Assembly (NCBI GenBank): GCA_030528155.1
Contig: JAUMZL010000009.1
Coordinates: 1 to 64,000, forward strand
DNA length: 64,000 nucleotides
Direction of reading: 5' to 3'
DNA from: Aerococcus sp.
GTDB taxonomy: Bacteria; Bacillota; Bacilli; Lactobacillales; Aerococcaceae
Shown here: one piece after another, positions 48,126 through 57,003 of the stretch
Position numbering within the stretch: the stretch's first letter is position 1
Layout of the letters: the number at the start of each line of letters is the position of its first letter
Translations under genes and position numbers: made by a program
Notes under the pieces: model-generated
The model's input: the letters and a program-made list of their open reading frames with translations, nothing else
Told to the model about the DNA's origin: nothing
Database searches by the model: none

Positions 48126-48593
48126 ATGCTGAAAACGTATTGGCACAATGAAACAGAAACCAAACAAATGGCCGAACGCCTCGCGCGGCTAGTGAAGGCG
48201 GAGGATATTATCTGCCTGGATGGCGATTTAGGTGCTGGGAAAACCACCTTTACGCGCTACTTTGCGCATGCCTTGGGAATTACGGCGAAGATTAAGAGTC
48301 CGACCTTTACCATTGTGCGCGAATACGAAGATGGGCGTCTGCCGCTCTACCATATGGACGCTTATCGTTTGGAAGAAACGGGCGCCTTTGACATGGGGCT
48401 AGAGGAATATTTCGAAGGAGACGGTGTGTCTATTATCGAATGGCCGATCTACATCGAAGAGGAATTAGGCGCGAATTATCTATGGATTAAATTGAAGGCC
48501 ACGGATGCGACTACCCGGGAATTGACGTTTGAACCCCATGGTGAGCGCGCGGAAAAATTAACGCAGGCGCTGTTAGAAGGAGAAGAGGAATGA
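48126..48593 (+). CDS. tsaE: tRNA t6A synthesis ATPase TsaE
   Basis: A 155-residue P-loop protein required with TsaB and TsaD for N6-threonylcarbamoyladenosine in tRNA. Walker A GDLGAGKTTFTR (about 35-46), the SPTFTIVREYE motif and LYHMDAYRLEE are characteristic. ATG at 48126 follows GAGGAG. It overlaps the GNAT gene by 4 nt (ATGA). Confidence 0.96.
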   Translation: MLKTYWHNETETKQMAERLARLVKAEDIICLDGDLGAGKTTFTRYFAHALGITAKIKSPTFTIVREYEDGRLPLYHMDAYRLEETGAFDMGLEEYFEGDGVSIIEWPIYIEEELGANYLWIKLKATDATTRELTFEPHGERAEKLTQALLEGEEE

Positions 48594-49135
48594 AACGAGA
48601 AGAATTAGAAATTACATTAGTGGATGCCACCGCTAAATACGCCAAGGCGCTACTTGATTTTTATCAGGAAGTAGGCGCAGAAACTGAATTTCTCAGCTTT
48701 GGTGCGGAAGGATTAGGAATCAATCAGGAACAAGAACAGCGTTACCTCAAGTCGATTCATGGTAGCTGGAATCAACGTTTGTTGTTGGCATTATTGAATG
48801 ACGAAATTATTGGTGTTGCTAGCGTTGGGGTGAGTGATAATCAGCGGATGAAGCATGTTGGAGAACTGGGCATTGTCATTCGGCGTCGTTTCTGGGGCAT
48901 GGGATTAAGCCGTGTCATGATGAGTGACCTCATTGATTGGGCAACAGACAGTCCAGAATTACGTTATTTGACGCTCAGTGTGGATGAAACGAACCAAGCT
49001 GCTATCACGCTCTATCAACATTACGATTTCACCGAAATTGGGCGCGTACCAGCTGGGGTAAAAACCAGTAGCGCTTATCATGATCAAATATTGATGGGGC
49101 GTTCTGTCTTAGCTGAAGACGAAATTGTCGAATAA
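48590..49135 (+). CDS. GNAT-family N-acetyltransferase
   Basis: A 181-residue acetyltransferase. The acetyl-CoA-binding region reads VIRRRFWGMGLSRVMM (motif A, here with RxxxxG variation), followed by LTLSVDETNQAAITLYQHYDF, which is typical of ribosomal-protein or amino acid acetyltransferases such as RimJ/RimL relatives. Its substrate is unknown. In other Firmicutes rimI sits beside tsaE/tsaB, but this protein is longer and shares only the fold, so rimI is not assigned. Confidence 0.85.
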   Translation: MKREELEITLVDATAKYAKALLDFYQEVGAETEFLSFGAEGLGINQEQEQRYLKSIHGSWNQRLLLALLNDEIIGVASVGVSDNQRMKHVGELGIVIRRRFWGMGLSRVMMSDLIDWATDSPELRYLTLSVDETNQAAITLYQHYDFTEIGRVPAGVKTSSAYHDQILMGRSVLAEDEIVE

Positions 49136-49211
49136 ATGCGTTGACCTGGAGCTAAAATAGCACGTTGAATCAGAGTAGACTGACACCGATAAAAAACGTC
49201 GGAATTTTTTC

Positions 49212-49240
49212 TTGACATTCCTTGCTAATAGCGCTATCTT
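49212..49240 (+). promoter_or_regulatory. Promoter of the cystine symporter leader
   Basis: A perfect TTGACA (49212-49217), 17 bp, TATCTT (49235-49240). The predicted leader is about 590 nt. Confidence 0.75.
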
Positions 49241-49255
49241 ATTACAAGTAAAGAA

Positions 49256-49560
49256 CATAACTGACGGACTATGATGAGTAGAGTAATCAGTGGAACGTTT
49301 CAGAGAGTCCCTACTTTGGTGCGAGGGGATAACGTAGAAGTTGATGAAGTTGCGCTCGGAGTCGTATTTATCCCGTTCACGCGGGTATAAACGTTTCGTT
49401 AACGATAAAAAACGACGTCTCAAAACAACACCTCTCTTCACAGAGAGATGATTTTGGTACTGTGAGTGGTGTATTGACACACTAACCAGGTGGAACCGCG
49501 GATTTTCATTCGCCCTGGCAAGTGGCCTTCGTAGGCGCTTGCTGGGGCGATTTTTGTTTC
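49256..49560 (+). promoter_or_regulatory. T-box leader, first unit (specifier TGC, Cys)
   Basis: T-box ACCAGGTGGAACCGCG (49485-49500) has TGGA, complementary to a tRNA end with U73. The terminator CGCCC..GGCAAG pairs with CTTGC..GGGGCG, then TTTTTG. Stem I: GACT-ATGAT-GAG pairs with CTC-GG-AGTC (a kink-turn-like pattern), AGTA follows on the 5' side, ATCA pairs with TGAT, and the 3' internal loop reads GAAGT-TGC-G. TGC at 49351-49353 is the Cys codon, and Firmicutes tRNA-Cys has U73. Confidence 0.82.
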
Positions 49561-49629
49561 ACTGGGGAAAATGTGGTGCAGTATGATTTCATGATGGCTT
49601 TGAGTACGTAAAGGGGTAGATTTTTGTCT

Positions 49630-49705
49630 ACAACTAAGGTGGAACCACGCAAGAAGCGTCCTTAGGTAAGCGACTGATGAGTCGTTTACTTAAGGGCGTT
49701 TTTGA
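49630..49705 (+). promoter_or_regulatory. Second T-box antiterminator/terminator module without its own stem I
   Basis: A second T-box, CTAAGGTGGAACCACGC (about 49634-49650, again TGGA), is followed by GCGTCCTTAGGTAAGCGAC pairing with GTCGTTTACTTAAGGGCGT and TTTT. Only about 75 nt separate it from the first terminator, too little for a stem I. It is a semi-tandem T-box. Confidence 0.8.
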
Positions 49706-49839
49706 TTCCAAACGACATGCGTTGTCCGTCATACGCAAGAAAGGTGGGAAACAAATAAGAAATTACGCACGCATAGATAATAATCAAAAAAAGAAATGAT
49801 TAAGACTTTAGGAAAAAACAAAAATAAAGGAGTGTATGT

Positions 49840-51150
49840 ATGATGCTAAATGGATTAGCGCTACTTGTTGCGATTATCGGTTTTGCCATGATCTTTTTTG
49901 AGAAAAAACACCACCAGTCCTTTTTAGTTCGGGTATTGAGCGCCATGGTTATGGGGGTTGTCATTGGCCTATTGTTCCGGGGTCATACAGATTATGTAGC
50001 GGCAGTTGGTCATATTTATGTCAATGTGCTTTCTTCCTTAGTAGTACCGGTATTGTTCTTCTCGATTATCTATACCGTATCGTCACTGGAAGACATTCAT
50101 GCTTTAACGCGAATTGGCGGCAAGGCGATTGGTTTCTTGAGTCTGCATAATGTATTGGGCTCATTAATCGCGATTGTTACCGTATTTCTCTTTCGAATTG
50201 GTCAGGGTGCATCAGTAGCAGTTCCTGCCGATGCTAAGGCCGCAGAAGTGCCACCTGTCCTCGATACCATCGTTTCTTTCTTCCCCAAGAATATTGTGGA
50301 TAACGCCGCCAACAATCAGGTGGTTCCGGTGATTGTTTTCTCCGCCTTATTTGCGATTGCAATTTTGTTGTACAAAGACAAAAACGAAATCAAACCTTTT
50401 ACCGATTTTATCGCAGCCGGCAATCATTTGGTGTTCCATGTGGTCAGCATGGTCACGGGGTTCACGCCCTATGCGGTATTAGCACTGATTGCTAACCGGG
50501 TTTCCGGTATGGACATGGCAGATATTGGCTCACTCTTGATTGTCTTAATCGCCGTGTTTGCAGCAACGATTTTCCATTCCGTGGTGACCACCAGTGCCTT
50601 GTTATTCTTTATCGGTAAATTAAATCCTATCCACTACTTGCGTAAATTCTTCCCAACGTGGATGATTGGGTTCACGACACAAAGTTCTGTTGGGTCTATC
50701 CCGGCGAGCGTGGAATCTCAGCAAGAAATGGGGGTACCTGAAGAGATTGCTTCCTTCGCAGCATCCATCGGTTCTTCATTTGGCATGCCAGGGTGCGCTG
50801 CTATTTGGCCAGTTACCTTGTCTCTCTTCACCGTTAATGCTTTAGGAATTAACTATGGCTTGAAAGATTACATTGTCTTGGTGATCGTTTCATTATTGGT
50901 TTCCGCTGGGACAGTAGGGGTGCCAGGCATCGCAACGATTACCGCAACTGCCGTATTTACTGCTATGGGATTGCCGGTTGAAGTGATTATTTTGATGACC
51001 CCAATCTCCGCGATTGCTGATATGGCACGTACCGCTACCAACGTTAGCGCTGGGGGCAGCACGGGTGTCTTGATTGCAGCGACGAACAATGAATTAGATC
51101 GCGACCAATATCAAGATGAAAGTGGCGATGCGGTTCAGGTCCGTAGCTAA
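49840..51150 (+). CDS. tcyP: L-cystine-type symporter of the dicarboxylate/amino acid:cation family, TcyP-like
   Basis: A 436-residue DAACS-family membrane transporter with the elevator-fold landmarks: eight hydrophobic segments plus the hairpin motifs TTQSSVGSIPASVES (HP1) and SSFGMPGCAAIWP, and the late GVPGIATITATA / PISAIADMARTATNVSAG region. Members carry glutamate, aspartate, serine/threonine or cystine. The Cys-specific T-box in front, with TGC specifier and TGGA, makes cystine the best substrate prediction, as for Bacillus TcyP. AAAGGAG lies 7 nt before the ATG at 49840. Monocistronic. Confidence 0.82.
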   Translation: MMLNGLALLVAIIGFAMIFFEKKHHQSFLVRVLSAMVMGVVIGLLFRGHTDYVAAVGHIYVNVLSSLVVPVLFFSIIYTVSSLEDIHALTRIGGKAIGFLSLHNVLGSLIAIVTVFLFRIGQGASVAVPADAKAAEVPPVLDTIVSFFPKNIVDNAANNQVVPVIVFSALFAIAILLYKDKNEIKPFTDFIAAGNHLVFHVVSMVTGFTPYAVLALIANRVSGMDMADIGSLLIVLIAVFAATIFHSVVTTSALLFFIGKLNPIHYLRKFFPTWMIGFTTQSSVGSIPASVESQQEMGVPEEIASFAASIGSSFGMPGCAAIWPVTLSLFTVNALGINYGLKDYIVLVIVSLLVSAGTVGVPGIATITATAVFTAMGLPVEVIILMTPISAIADMARTATNVSAGGSTGVLIAATNNELDRDQYQDESGDAVQVRS

Positions 51151-51261
51151 GGTTAAACGCGCACCTTAACTAATGAGATGAGTGACTAGTAAAATGAGTG
51201 AGCAGTTGGTGCCAAATTATCTTTATTGAAGTGAGTAAGGTGCCAGCGCTAATACAAAAAT

Positions 51262-51332
51262 AAAAACAGCCAATGCAGTGGTGCTTGTTAGGGAATTTTC
51301 CTTAATTGCTCACATAGCATTGGCTGTTTTTT
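51262..51332. terminator. Terminator between tcyP and exoA
   Basis: AAAAACAGCCAATGC pairs perfectly with GCATTGGCTGTTTTT (15 bp). The 41-nt interior is itself partly self-complementary. T runs on both strands suit the convergent genes. Confidence 0.88.
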
Positions 51333-51374
51333 ATTAACTAGAGGGGGATAAGAAGCCCCACACACTTCTTTCCG

Positions 51375-52130
51375 CTAATCACTAAGCGTCAAGGTAACTG
51401 GGCAGTGATCGCTTCCCATAACATCACTGAGAATGGCAGCATCTGTCGTGCGGCTGGTGAGCCGATCACTGACAATGAAGTAGTCGATGCGCCAGCCAGC
51501 ATTGTTCTTGCGCGCATTGAAACGGTAGCTCCACCAACTGTATGCGCCTTCTAAATCAGGATAGAAGTAACGGAAAGTATCAGTAAACCCGCTATCGAGC
51601 AATGTGGTCATTTTCTCGCGCTCTTCATCAGAGAAGCCAGGATTTCCGTGATTGGATTGATCATTCTTCAGATCAATTTCTTTGTGGGCAACGTTGAGAT
51701 CGCCACAGTAAATCACAGGCTTCTCGCGGTCGAGCGCAATCAGATAGTGACGCATGGCTTCTTCCCATTCCATCCGGTAAGCCAGTCGCTTCAACTTGGC
51801 CTGGGCGTTTGGGGTGTAGCAGGTCACAAGATAGTAATCGGGATATTCCAATGTGATCACGCGCCCTTCGTTATCAGCGCTAACGTCGGGGAGCCCGTAA
51901 TGGACATTGAGGGGGTCATGCTTGGTGAAGATCACCGTACCGCTGTAACCTTTACGTTCAGCATAATTCCAATAAGACTGATACCCCGGAAAGGCAAGGT
52001 CAATCTGACCTTCCTGTAATTTGGTTTCTTGGAGACAGACAAAATCGGCATCGAAGGTGGCAAATTGCTCTTCAAAGCCTTTCTTCACGACCGCTCTCAG
52101 GCCGTTAACATTCCAACTGAGAAATTTCAT
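51375..52130 (-). CDS. exoA: Exodeoxyribonuclease III / AP endonuclease
   Basis: A 251-residue Mg-dependent DNA repair nuclease of the ExoIII/APE1 fold that cuts abasic sites. Motifs in order: WNVNGLRA (about 6), LQETKLQ (Glu near 35), YTPNAQ (Tyr near 105), GDLNVAHKEIDLKN (Asp/Asn near 145) and GSDHCPV (Asp-His near the C-terminus). AGGGAGG-type site precedes the ATG on the reverse strand. Monocistronic. Confidence 0.96.
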   Translation of the reverse strand: MKFLSWNVNGLRAVVKKGFEEQFATFDADFVCLQETKLQEGQIDLAFPGYQSYWNYAERKGYSGTVIFTKHDPLNVHYGLPDVSADNEGRVITLEYPDYYLVTCYTPNAQAKLKRLAYRMEWEEAMRHYLIALDREKPVIYCGDLNVAHKEIDLKNDQSNHGNPGFSDEEREKMTTLLDSGFTDTFRYFYPDLEGAYSWWSYRFNARKNNAGWRIDYFIVSDRLTSRTTDAAILSDVMGSDHCPVTLTLSD

Positions 52131-52380
52131 GAAAATCCTCCCTTGCTGATGAATAAAAAATATAGTGATGAGATAGGTGACGCGATGAAATAAACGAACG
52201 ATTGAGTGAACCGTATCCGTTCACTCCATATGACATTTTCCTTAGTTTCACAGCCATCATCAGTCCACGATGATGGCGTCAGTGGCCATTCATCCAATCG
52301 ATGGCTGTAGGTTTGAGTGATTCCCTGTATCCGTGAACGCTTTAGCTGGGGCATGTGCCTCATTCACAAAGGGAGAGCCA

Positions 52381-52623
52381 CTAGTAATGAGTAAAAGCAA
52401 AGATCCCCATGATAATGAGGATAAACAGGTCACCAATAATCAATGGCCAGCGCCATTTTGAATCTTTGATATTCAATGCAAAAGCAATCGCAATGATAGG
52501 GACGAGGATACTAATCGTCGTATTGACGGGCGAAATCGTTTCCGCACCGCGGATAAATTCAACCGCAGCGTAAATGAATGATAATGCCAGCATGAGCAGT
52601 GCTTGACGATGTGGTTTAGACAT
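52381..52623 (-). CDS. 80-residue membrane protein of unknown function
   Basis: A small protein starting MSKPHRQALLML with three hydrophobic segments (about 8-22, 30-46, 55-77). Start at 52623 follows AAAGAAAGGA on the reverse strand; the frame is open for 14 more codons but has no better site. No recognised family. The 250 bp between it and exoA hold hairpins (CCATCATC/GATGATGG near 52251) but no gene. Confidence 0.6.
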   Translation of the reverse strand: MSKPHRQALLMLALSFIYAAVEFIRGAETISPVNTTISILVPIIAIAFALNIKDSKWRWPLIIGDLFILIIMGIFAFTHY

Positions 52624-52933
52624 AATGTATTCCTTTCTTTGGCATGAATAGCTCCAGTTTAACACAAGGCAAGTGAGTCTGAGACTTCTTTAGCCTCTGA
52701 GCAAAGAAGAAAAAGCCTATTGTTTGAACGAAAATAAATTTATACAATCAGACCTTTCAGTTTAGTATAAATTAGAGGGCGAAGTGTGGACAAGATTGCC
52801 GTTTTAGCATAAGGTTAGAGGGATAACAGTATCGAAGTGGCAGATTTTTGCCTGAATAAAATGAGAGACAAAGGGAATTAAAACCGTCATGCAGGAACGG
52901 TATCCCTTCACCTAAAAAAATAAAGGAGTCATT

Positions 52934-53848
52934 ATGAATATTGAATCATTTATGACGGCTTTTCCTAAAGCAAAGTATCATCAAAATGAGCCGTTGAAAT
53001 ACTATGCCTATACAAAAGTTGGCGGGCCCGCTGATCTGTTGGTATTTCCCCAATCTGCGGCGGAATTGCAACAAATGATTGTGAAAGCCAATGAGCTAAA
53101 TATTCCCTACACGGCACTCGGAAACTCCAGTAATATCATTATCCAGGACGGGGGAATGGCAGGGATTGTCTTCATGTTGACGGATATGAAGACGATTACG
53201 GCAACGGCGGATCATCAGTTGATTGCAGACGCGGGAGCCCGTATTATCGATGTGAGCCGAAAAGCTCGTGAAGAAGCATGGACGGGGCTAGAATTTGCAT
53301 GCGGCATTCCTGGATCCGTCGGTGGGGCAGCTTATATGAATGCCGGTGCATATGGCGGTGAAATCAGTGAAGTGCTGACGAGTGTCTTGGTGCTTACCCC
53401 CAAAGGTCAGTTGGAGACCCGCACGAATGATCAGATGAAGTTCTCCTATCGTCATTCCATGCTGCAGGAGAACAGCGAAATTGTTGTTTCGGCGACGTTC
53501 CAATTAACGCCTGGTGACCAACAAGAAATTAGCGAGCGTATGGCAGACCTCACGCATCGGCGCGAATCGAAACAGCCATTGGAATTGCCAAGTTGCGGGA
53601 GTGTCTTCAAACGTCCCGCTGGCCATTACACAGGGCAGCTGGTCCAATCTTCACACTTGCAGGGTTACACGGTTGGTGGCGCACAGGTTTCCAAGAAGCA
53701 TGCGGGGTTCATTGTGAATATTGACCATGCCACTGCCCAGGATTATCTTGATGTGATTCACCACGTCCAAGAAGTCGTCTACAAGGATCATGGAGTGCAT
53801 TTGGAAACAGAAGTGCGAATTATCGGCCGAGAAAAAGCCAAAGAGTAA
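52934..53848 (+). CDS. murB: UDP-N-acetylenolpyruvoylglucosamine reductase
   Basis: A 304-residue FAD enzyme that reduces UDP-GlcNAc-enolpyruvate to UDP-MurNAc, the second committed step of peptidoglycan synthesis. FAD-binding features YTKVGGPADLLVFP (about 27) and YTALGNSSNIII (about 57) are followed by LEFACGIPGSVGGAAYMNAGAYGGE in two parts, and the catalytic Ser is in LPSCGSVFKRP (about 226). The length fits type IIb MurB of Gram-positives. AAAGGAG precedes the ATG. Confidence 0.97.
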   Translation: MNIESFMTAFPKAKYHQNEPLKYYAYTKVGGPADLLVFPQSAAELQQMIVKANELNIPYTALGNSSNIIIQDGGMAGIVFMLTDMKTITATADHQLIADAGARIIDVSRKAREEAWTGLEFACGIPGSVGGAAYMNAGAYGGEISEVLTSVLVLTPKGQLETRTNDQMKFSYRHSMLQENSEIVVSATFQLTPGDQQEISERMADLTHRRESKQPLELPSCGSVFKRPAGHYTGQLVQSSHLQGYTVGGAQVSKKHAGFIVNIDHATAQDYLDVIHHVQEVVYKDHGVHLETEVRIIGREKAKE

Positions 53849-53937
53849 AAAACATCTAAATGTCAAAAAAGCTAGGTTTCATAGCTAATGGGATCGTCGT
53901 TGCTAATAACTTCAATGATCACATTTTTTAATAATAG

Positions 53938-53968
53938 GCGCTGTCTCACTTCAGAGCAGCGCTTTTTA
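53938..53968 (+). terminator. Terminator after murB
   Basis: GCGCTGTCTC pairs with GAGCAGCGC (one bulge), followed by TTTTTA. Confidence 0.85.
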
Positions 53969-54025
53969 TGTGGAAACGTTTTTTAGAGGAAAGTTCGAAA
54001 AAGCTTCGTATAAGACAGGCCCCAG

Positions 54026-54190
54026 TTGAAAAATTGCCAGTTTATCGGCTATTATGGTGTATACTACTATTAAGTACTTGCTGACCTTTGTTTAATGATT
54101 TTTTTAGAAAAGGTCATCATCATTTATCAAAAAGGGACACCACTGTCAGAGCGTAGCTACTTATCATACGGCAGTGTGGGTGCCTTTTGA
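54026..54190 (+). ncRNA. Candidate structured leader or small RNA before the ECF-type ATPase gene
   Basis: A promoter TTGAAA (54026-54031), 18 bp, TATTAT (54050-54055) would start an RNA near 54062. It has a perfect 8-bp hairpin TGACCTTT (54082-54089)/AAAGGTCA (54109-54116) and a larger imperfect hairpin with AAAAGG/CCTTTT and CACC/GGTG arms (54130-54188). A second -10 TATAAT at 54191-54196 follows directly. I cannot match it to a known riboswitch class. Confidence 0.4.
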
Positions 54191-54232
54191 TATAATAATC
54201 ACAAATCTATTTGACTGGAGGAGGCGACGCTC

Positions 54233-55870
54233 ATGAAGGAGCCTTGGATTGAACTCAAAAATGTCTCTTTTCAATATCGTGGTGTTGATGAGCTGGCACT
54301 CAAAAATATTAATTTAACGATCAGACGTGGGGAAAAAGTGCTCGTTCTAGGGGCGAATGAATCAGGAAAATCGACGTTTATTAAGTTATTAATGAATCAA
54401 ATCACCGAACAAGGGAGTGTTTTTGGCGAAATTATTCGCCACGAAGAGGAAACAACGGTTGTAGATGCCACGCATTTGGAACATTTCCTAAGCGATGAAA
54501 CGTCGCGCATCGCTCAAACGCAGGTGTTGGATCAGCAGATTAATGAGGTTTATCAAACCGACTTATCAGAAGAGAGTTTCAATCTGCTATCTCCCGGTGA
54601 GCAGGCGATTTTCCGCTTCTTGAAGTCATTGCACACGACCCAAAATGTGTTTTTGTTTGATGAACCCTTGAAGAACGTTTCACCGCACATGGGTGAAGTG
54701 ATTGTTGATACGATCGATGATCTCCATCAGAAATTGAAGGCAACGGTCATCATCAGTGAACACCATTTGGAAGAAATGATGTATCGTCCGATTGATCGTG
54801 TGTTTGTCATGTCGGATGGACGGGTGGTGTTTGATGGTGCGTTGGAAGCTTTATTGCGTCAGAATTTATTGGCGTCGCTCGGTATTCGCGAACCGCTCTA
54901 TATTACCGCGATGCGTTATGCCGGCTACCCAACCGATCAAGTGGTAAACATCGCCAAAGTCAATCACCTTTTTGGGCCCAAACTGCGCCAAACGATTCAA
55001 TCTTGGATCAATACTGTGCCGAGTTTCATCTATCCCAAACCCGGTGAGGTGATCTTAGAGGCCAAAGATGTGGCTTATGCTTATGCTAACGATCGCACAC
55101 GTGGGGTGAAGAAAACCAACCTCACCATCCGTCAAGGCGAGATGATCAGTGTTTGTGGTGACAATGGTTCGGGCAAAACCACACTGGGACGCTTGCTCAG
55201 CGGAGCAGTGTTACCGAGTGAGGGTGAGATTGTCTGGCAAGGAGAAGCCATTACTGCCCAAAATGTGGATCGTTTCAAACGCGAAGTTCCCTTTATCCGC
55301 CATCGCCGGACACGAATGACGATTACGGAGAGTGTACACGATTATTTGATGGGTGTGATTCATCACTACCATTACACCCAGACAGACAGTGAGCATGCAA
55401 TCGATCAGGCCTTGAAACAGGTGGATTTATTCGATAAAATGGATCAAATTGTTGCGAACTTAAGCTTTGTTGAACAGCGCCGTTTGGCTTTGGCAGGCGC
55501 ACTGGTGCGTGATCCTAAATTAGTGATCATTGAAGCGCCAACAGAAGGACAGGACTTTGAACATTTTCGCGCCATTATGAATTACATCTATTCGCTCAAT
55601 GCCGATCTCGGGTTGACGATTATGATTACCACACATGATATTGAAACGATGTTGGAATATACGCGGCGTACCTTCGTGATGGCACGCGGACATATTATCG
55701 CCGATGAAACGCCGGTAAAGGTGATTACTTCGCCTTATCTCGTGAAACAATCCGCACTGCGCACCACGAGTTTAAATGCCTTTGCTCAGCGCATTGATTT
55801 GATGGATCCGTACACGTTTATTCAGAAATTTATGGACTATGACCGCGAAGTTCAACGCCTGACTTGGTAA
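54233..55870 (+). CDS. Two-domain ECF/CbiO-type ABC ATPase, second domain degenerate
   Basis: A 545-residue protein with two fused nucleotide-binding domains, as in YkoD-type energy-coupling-factor ATPases. Domain 1 has Walker A GANESGKST (40-48), signature LSPGEQ and Walker B VFLFDEP. Domain 2 has Walker A GDNGSGKTT (309-317), but the signature reads LSFVEQ (410-415) and Walker B reads VIIEAPT (Glu434-Ala435) instead of the usual hhDEPT; the catalytic Glu is missing. Domain 1 is therefore probably the hydrolysing half. No transmembrane T or S component is adjacent: the next genes are the opposite-strand mevalonate operon. Substrate unknown. GGAGGAGG precedes the ATG. Confidence 0.83.
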   Translation: MKEPWIELKNVSFQYRGVDELALKNINLTIRRGEKVLVLGANESGKSTFIKLLMNQITEQGSVFGEIIRHEEETTVVDATHLEHFLSDETSRIAQTQVLDQQINEVYQTDLSEESFNLLSPGEQAIFRFLKSLHTTQNVFLFDEPLKNVSPHMGEVIVDTIDDLHQKLKATVIISEHHLEEMMYRPIDRVFVMSDGRVVFDGALEALLRQNLLASLGIREPLYITAMRYAGYPTDQVVNIAKVNHLFGPKLRQTIQSWINTVPSFIYPKPGEVILEAKDVAYAYANDRTRGVKKTNLTIRQGEMISVCGDNGSGKTTLGRLLSGAVLPSEGEIVWQGEAITAQNVDRFKREVPFIRHRRTRMTITESVHDYLMGVIHHYHYTQTDSEHAIDQALKQVDLFDKMDQIVANLSFVEQRRLALAGALVRDPKLVIIEAPTEGQDFEHFRAIMNYIYSLNADLGLTIMITTHDIETMLEYTRRTFVMARGHIIADETPVKVITSPYLVKQSALRTTSLNAFAQRIDLMDPYTFIQKFMDYDREVQRLTW

Positions 55871-55883
55871 ATGATGCGTTTCT

Positions 55884-55922
55884 AAAAAACGGCCTCTCTA
55901 CTGGTGCGAGACCGTTTTTTTT
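55884..55922. terminator. Bidirectional terminator between the ATPase gene and fni
   Basis: AAAAAACGG...CTCTC pairs with GAGA...CCGTTTTTT, with T runs on both strands. Confidence 0.85.
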
Positions 55923-55941
55923 AGTGATGATCGAGATAAGT

Positions 55942-57003
55942 TTAGTGATTCAGCCGACGTTTAGCGAGGTAATCGATAGGAATCTGACGACGTGCGCACC
56001 ATTCTGCAACGTAACCACTGACGACGAGATCCGTATTTTGGAAATCAGCGAGTTTAGGGACATCCAACATCAGAGCAATCAAACGCAATTGTTCTTCATA
56101 ATCTTTGACCATCTGAACGGTGGCTTCGATACCGTCATTGAGGACTTTATGGAGAAATTGCCCACTCATTCCCACAGCTTTGGCTCCAAGTGCATAGGCT
56201 TTTGCCATCTGAAGAGGATGTTTAATCCCACCTGAGGCCACAATTTCCACATTCTGTCGTTGTAGTGGCTGACTTTCTAATAGGCTGATGGCAGTAGACT
56301 GTCCCCACTCGGCGAGGTAGTTCATTTCATGAGCACTGCGCCGGGCGTTTTCGATGGTGACAAAATTTGTTCCACCATTTCCACTAACATCAAAGGCTTG
56401 AATACCGAGATTGTGGAGATCTTGCATGAGTTCTTGGCTCATACCAAAGCCGACTTCTTTAACAATAATCGGCAGGTCAATGGTTTGGATCATCTCGCGG
56501 ATGTGATCTTCGAAGTGCCTGAAATCGCGGTCTCCTTCTGGCATCACGACTTCCTGCGGGGTATTCAAATGTATTTCTAGCGCATTGGCCTCTAACAGCT
56601 CCACGGCCTCTTTAGCTTGCTTTGCTGTACGATCGGCACCAATATTAGCAATCACAAACCCCTCTGGATTAATCTCGCGAATCACACGGAAGGAATCGCG
56701 AACGGTGGGATCTTTGATAGCAGCGGAGACAGAACCGCTCGCCATAGCGAGACCGGTTTCTCTAGCCACCGTGGCGAAACGTTCATTGATCGTTTTTGTC
56801 CAAGCCGATCCCCCCGTCATAGCGTTAATATAGAAGGGCGTTTTGAAATCATGATTAAACAAATTTGTCGATAAGTCGATTCGATCACTTGCTTGATGCG
56901 AGAGACTATAGTGGACAAAATGCAGATCTTCAAAATCAGTACGCTGGATAGCATACTGTGCTTCAGCATTTTTTACATGTTCATCTTTACGGTTGGTTGT
57001 CAT
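55942..57003 (-). CDS. fni: Type 2 isopentenyl-diphosphate delta-isomerase
   Basis: A 353-residue FMN- and NAD(P)H-dependent TIM-barrel enzyme interconverting IPP and DMAPP. The N-terminal RKDEHVKNAE, YINAMTGGS (about 59), MASGSVSAAI (about 86), the HLNTPQEVVMPEGDRDF loop (His and Gln near 145) and the FMN phosphate-binding VASGGIKHP are type 2 features. Its ATG overlaps the mvaK2 stop by one base (TAATG). Last gene of the mevalonate operon, whose order matches other Lactobacillales. Confidence 0.96.
   Translation of the reverse strand: MTTNRKDEHVKNAEAQYAIQRTDFEDLHFVHYSLSHQASDRIDLSTNLFNHDFKTPFYINAMTGGSAWTKTINERFATVARETGLAMASGSVSAAIKDPTVRDSFRVIREINPEGFVIANIGADRTAKQAKEAVELLEANALEIHLNTPQEVVMPEGDRDFRHFEDHIREMIQTIDLPIIVKEVGFGMSQELMQDLHNLGIQAFDVSGNGGTNFVTIENARRSAHEMNYLAEWGQSTAISLLESQPLQRQNVEIVASGGIKHPLQMAKAYALGAKAVGMSGQFLHKVLNDGIEATVQMVKDYEEQLRLIALMLDVPKLADFQNTDLVVSGYVAEWCARRQIPIDYLAKRRLNH

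Noticed and set aside
49341..49353. Reading the symporter T-box specifier as GTT (Val)
   Set aside because: GTT would fit GAA-GTT-G, but the T-box reads TGGA (needs U73, whereas tRNA-Val has A73) and helix CTC/GAG places TGC-G next to the lower stem.
49109..49480. 123-codon reverse-strand ORF
   Set aside because: It lies across the cysteine T-box stem I, has no ribosome site and an implausible composition.
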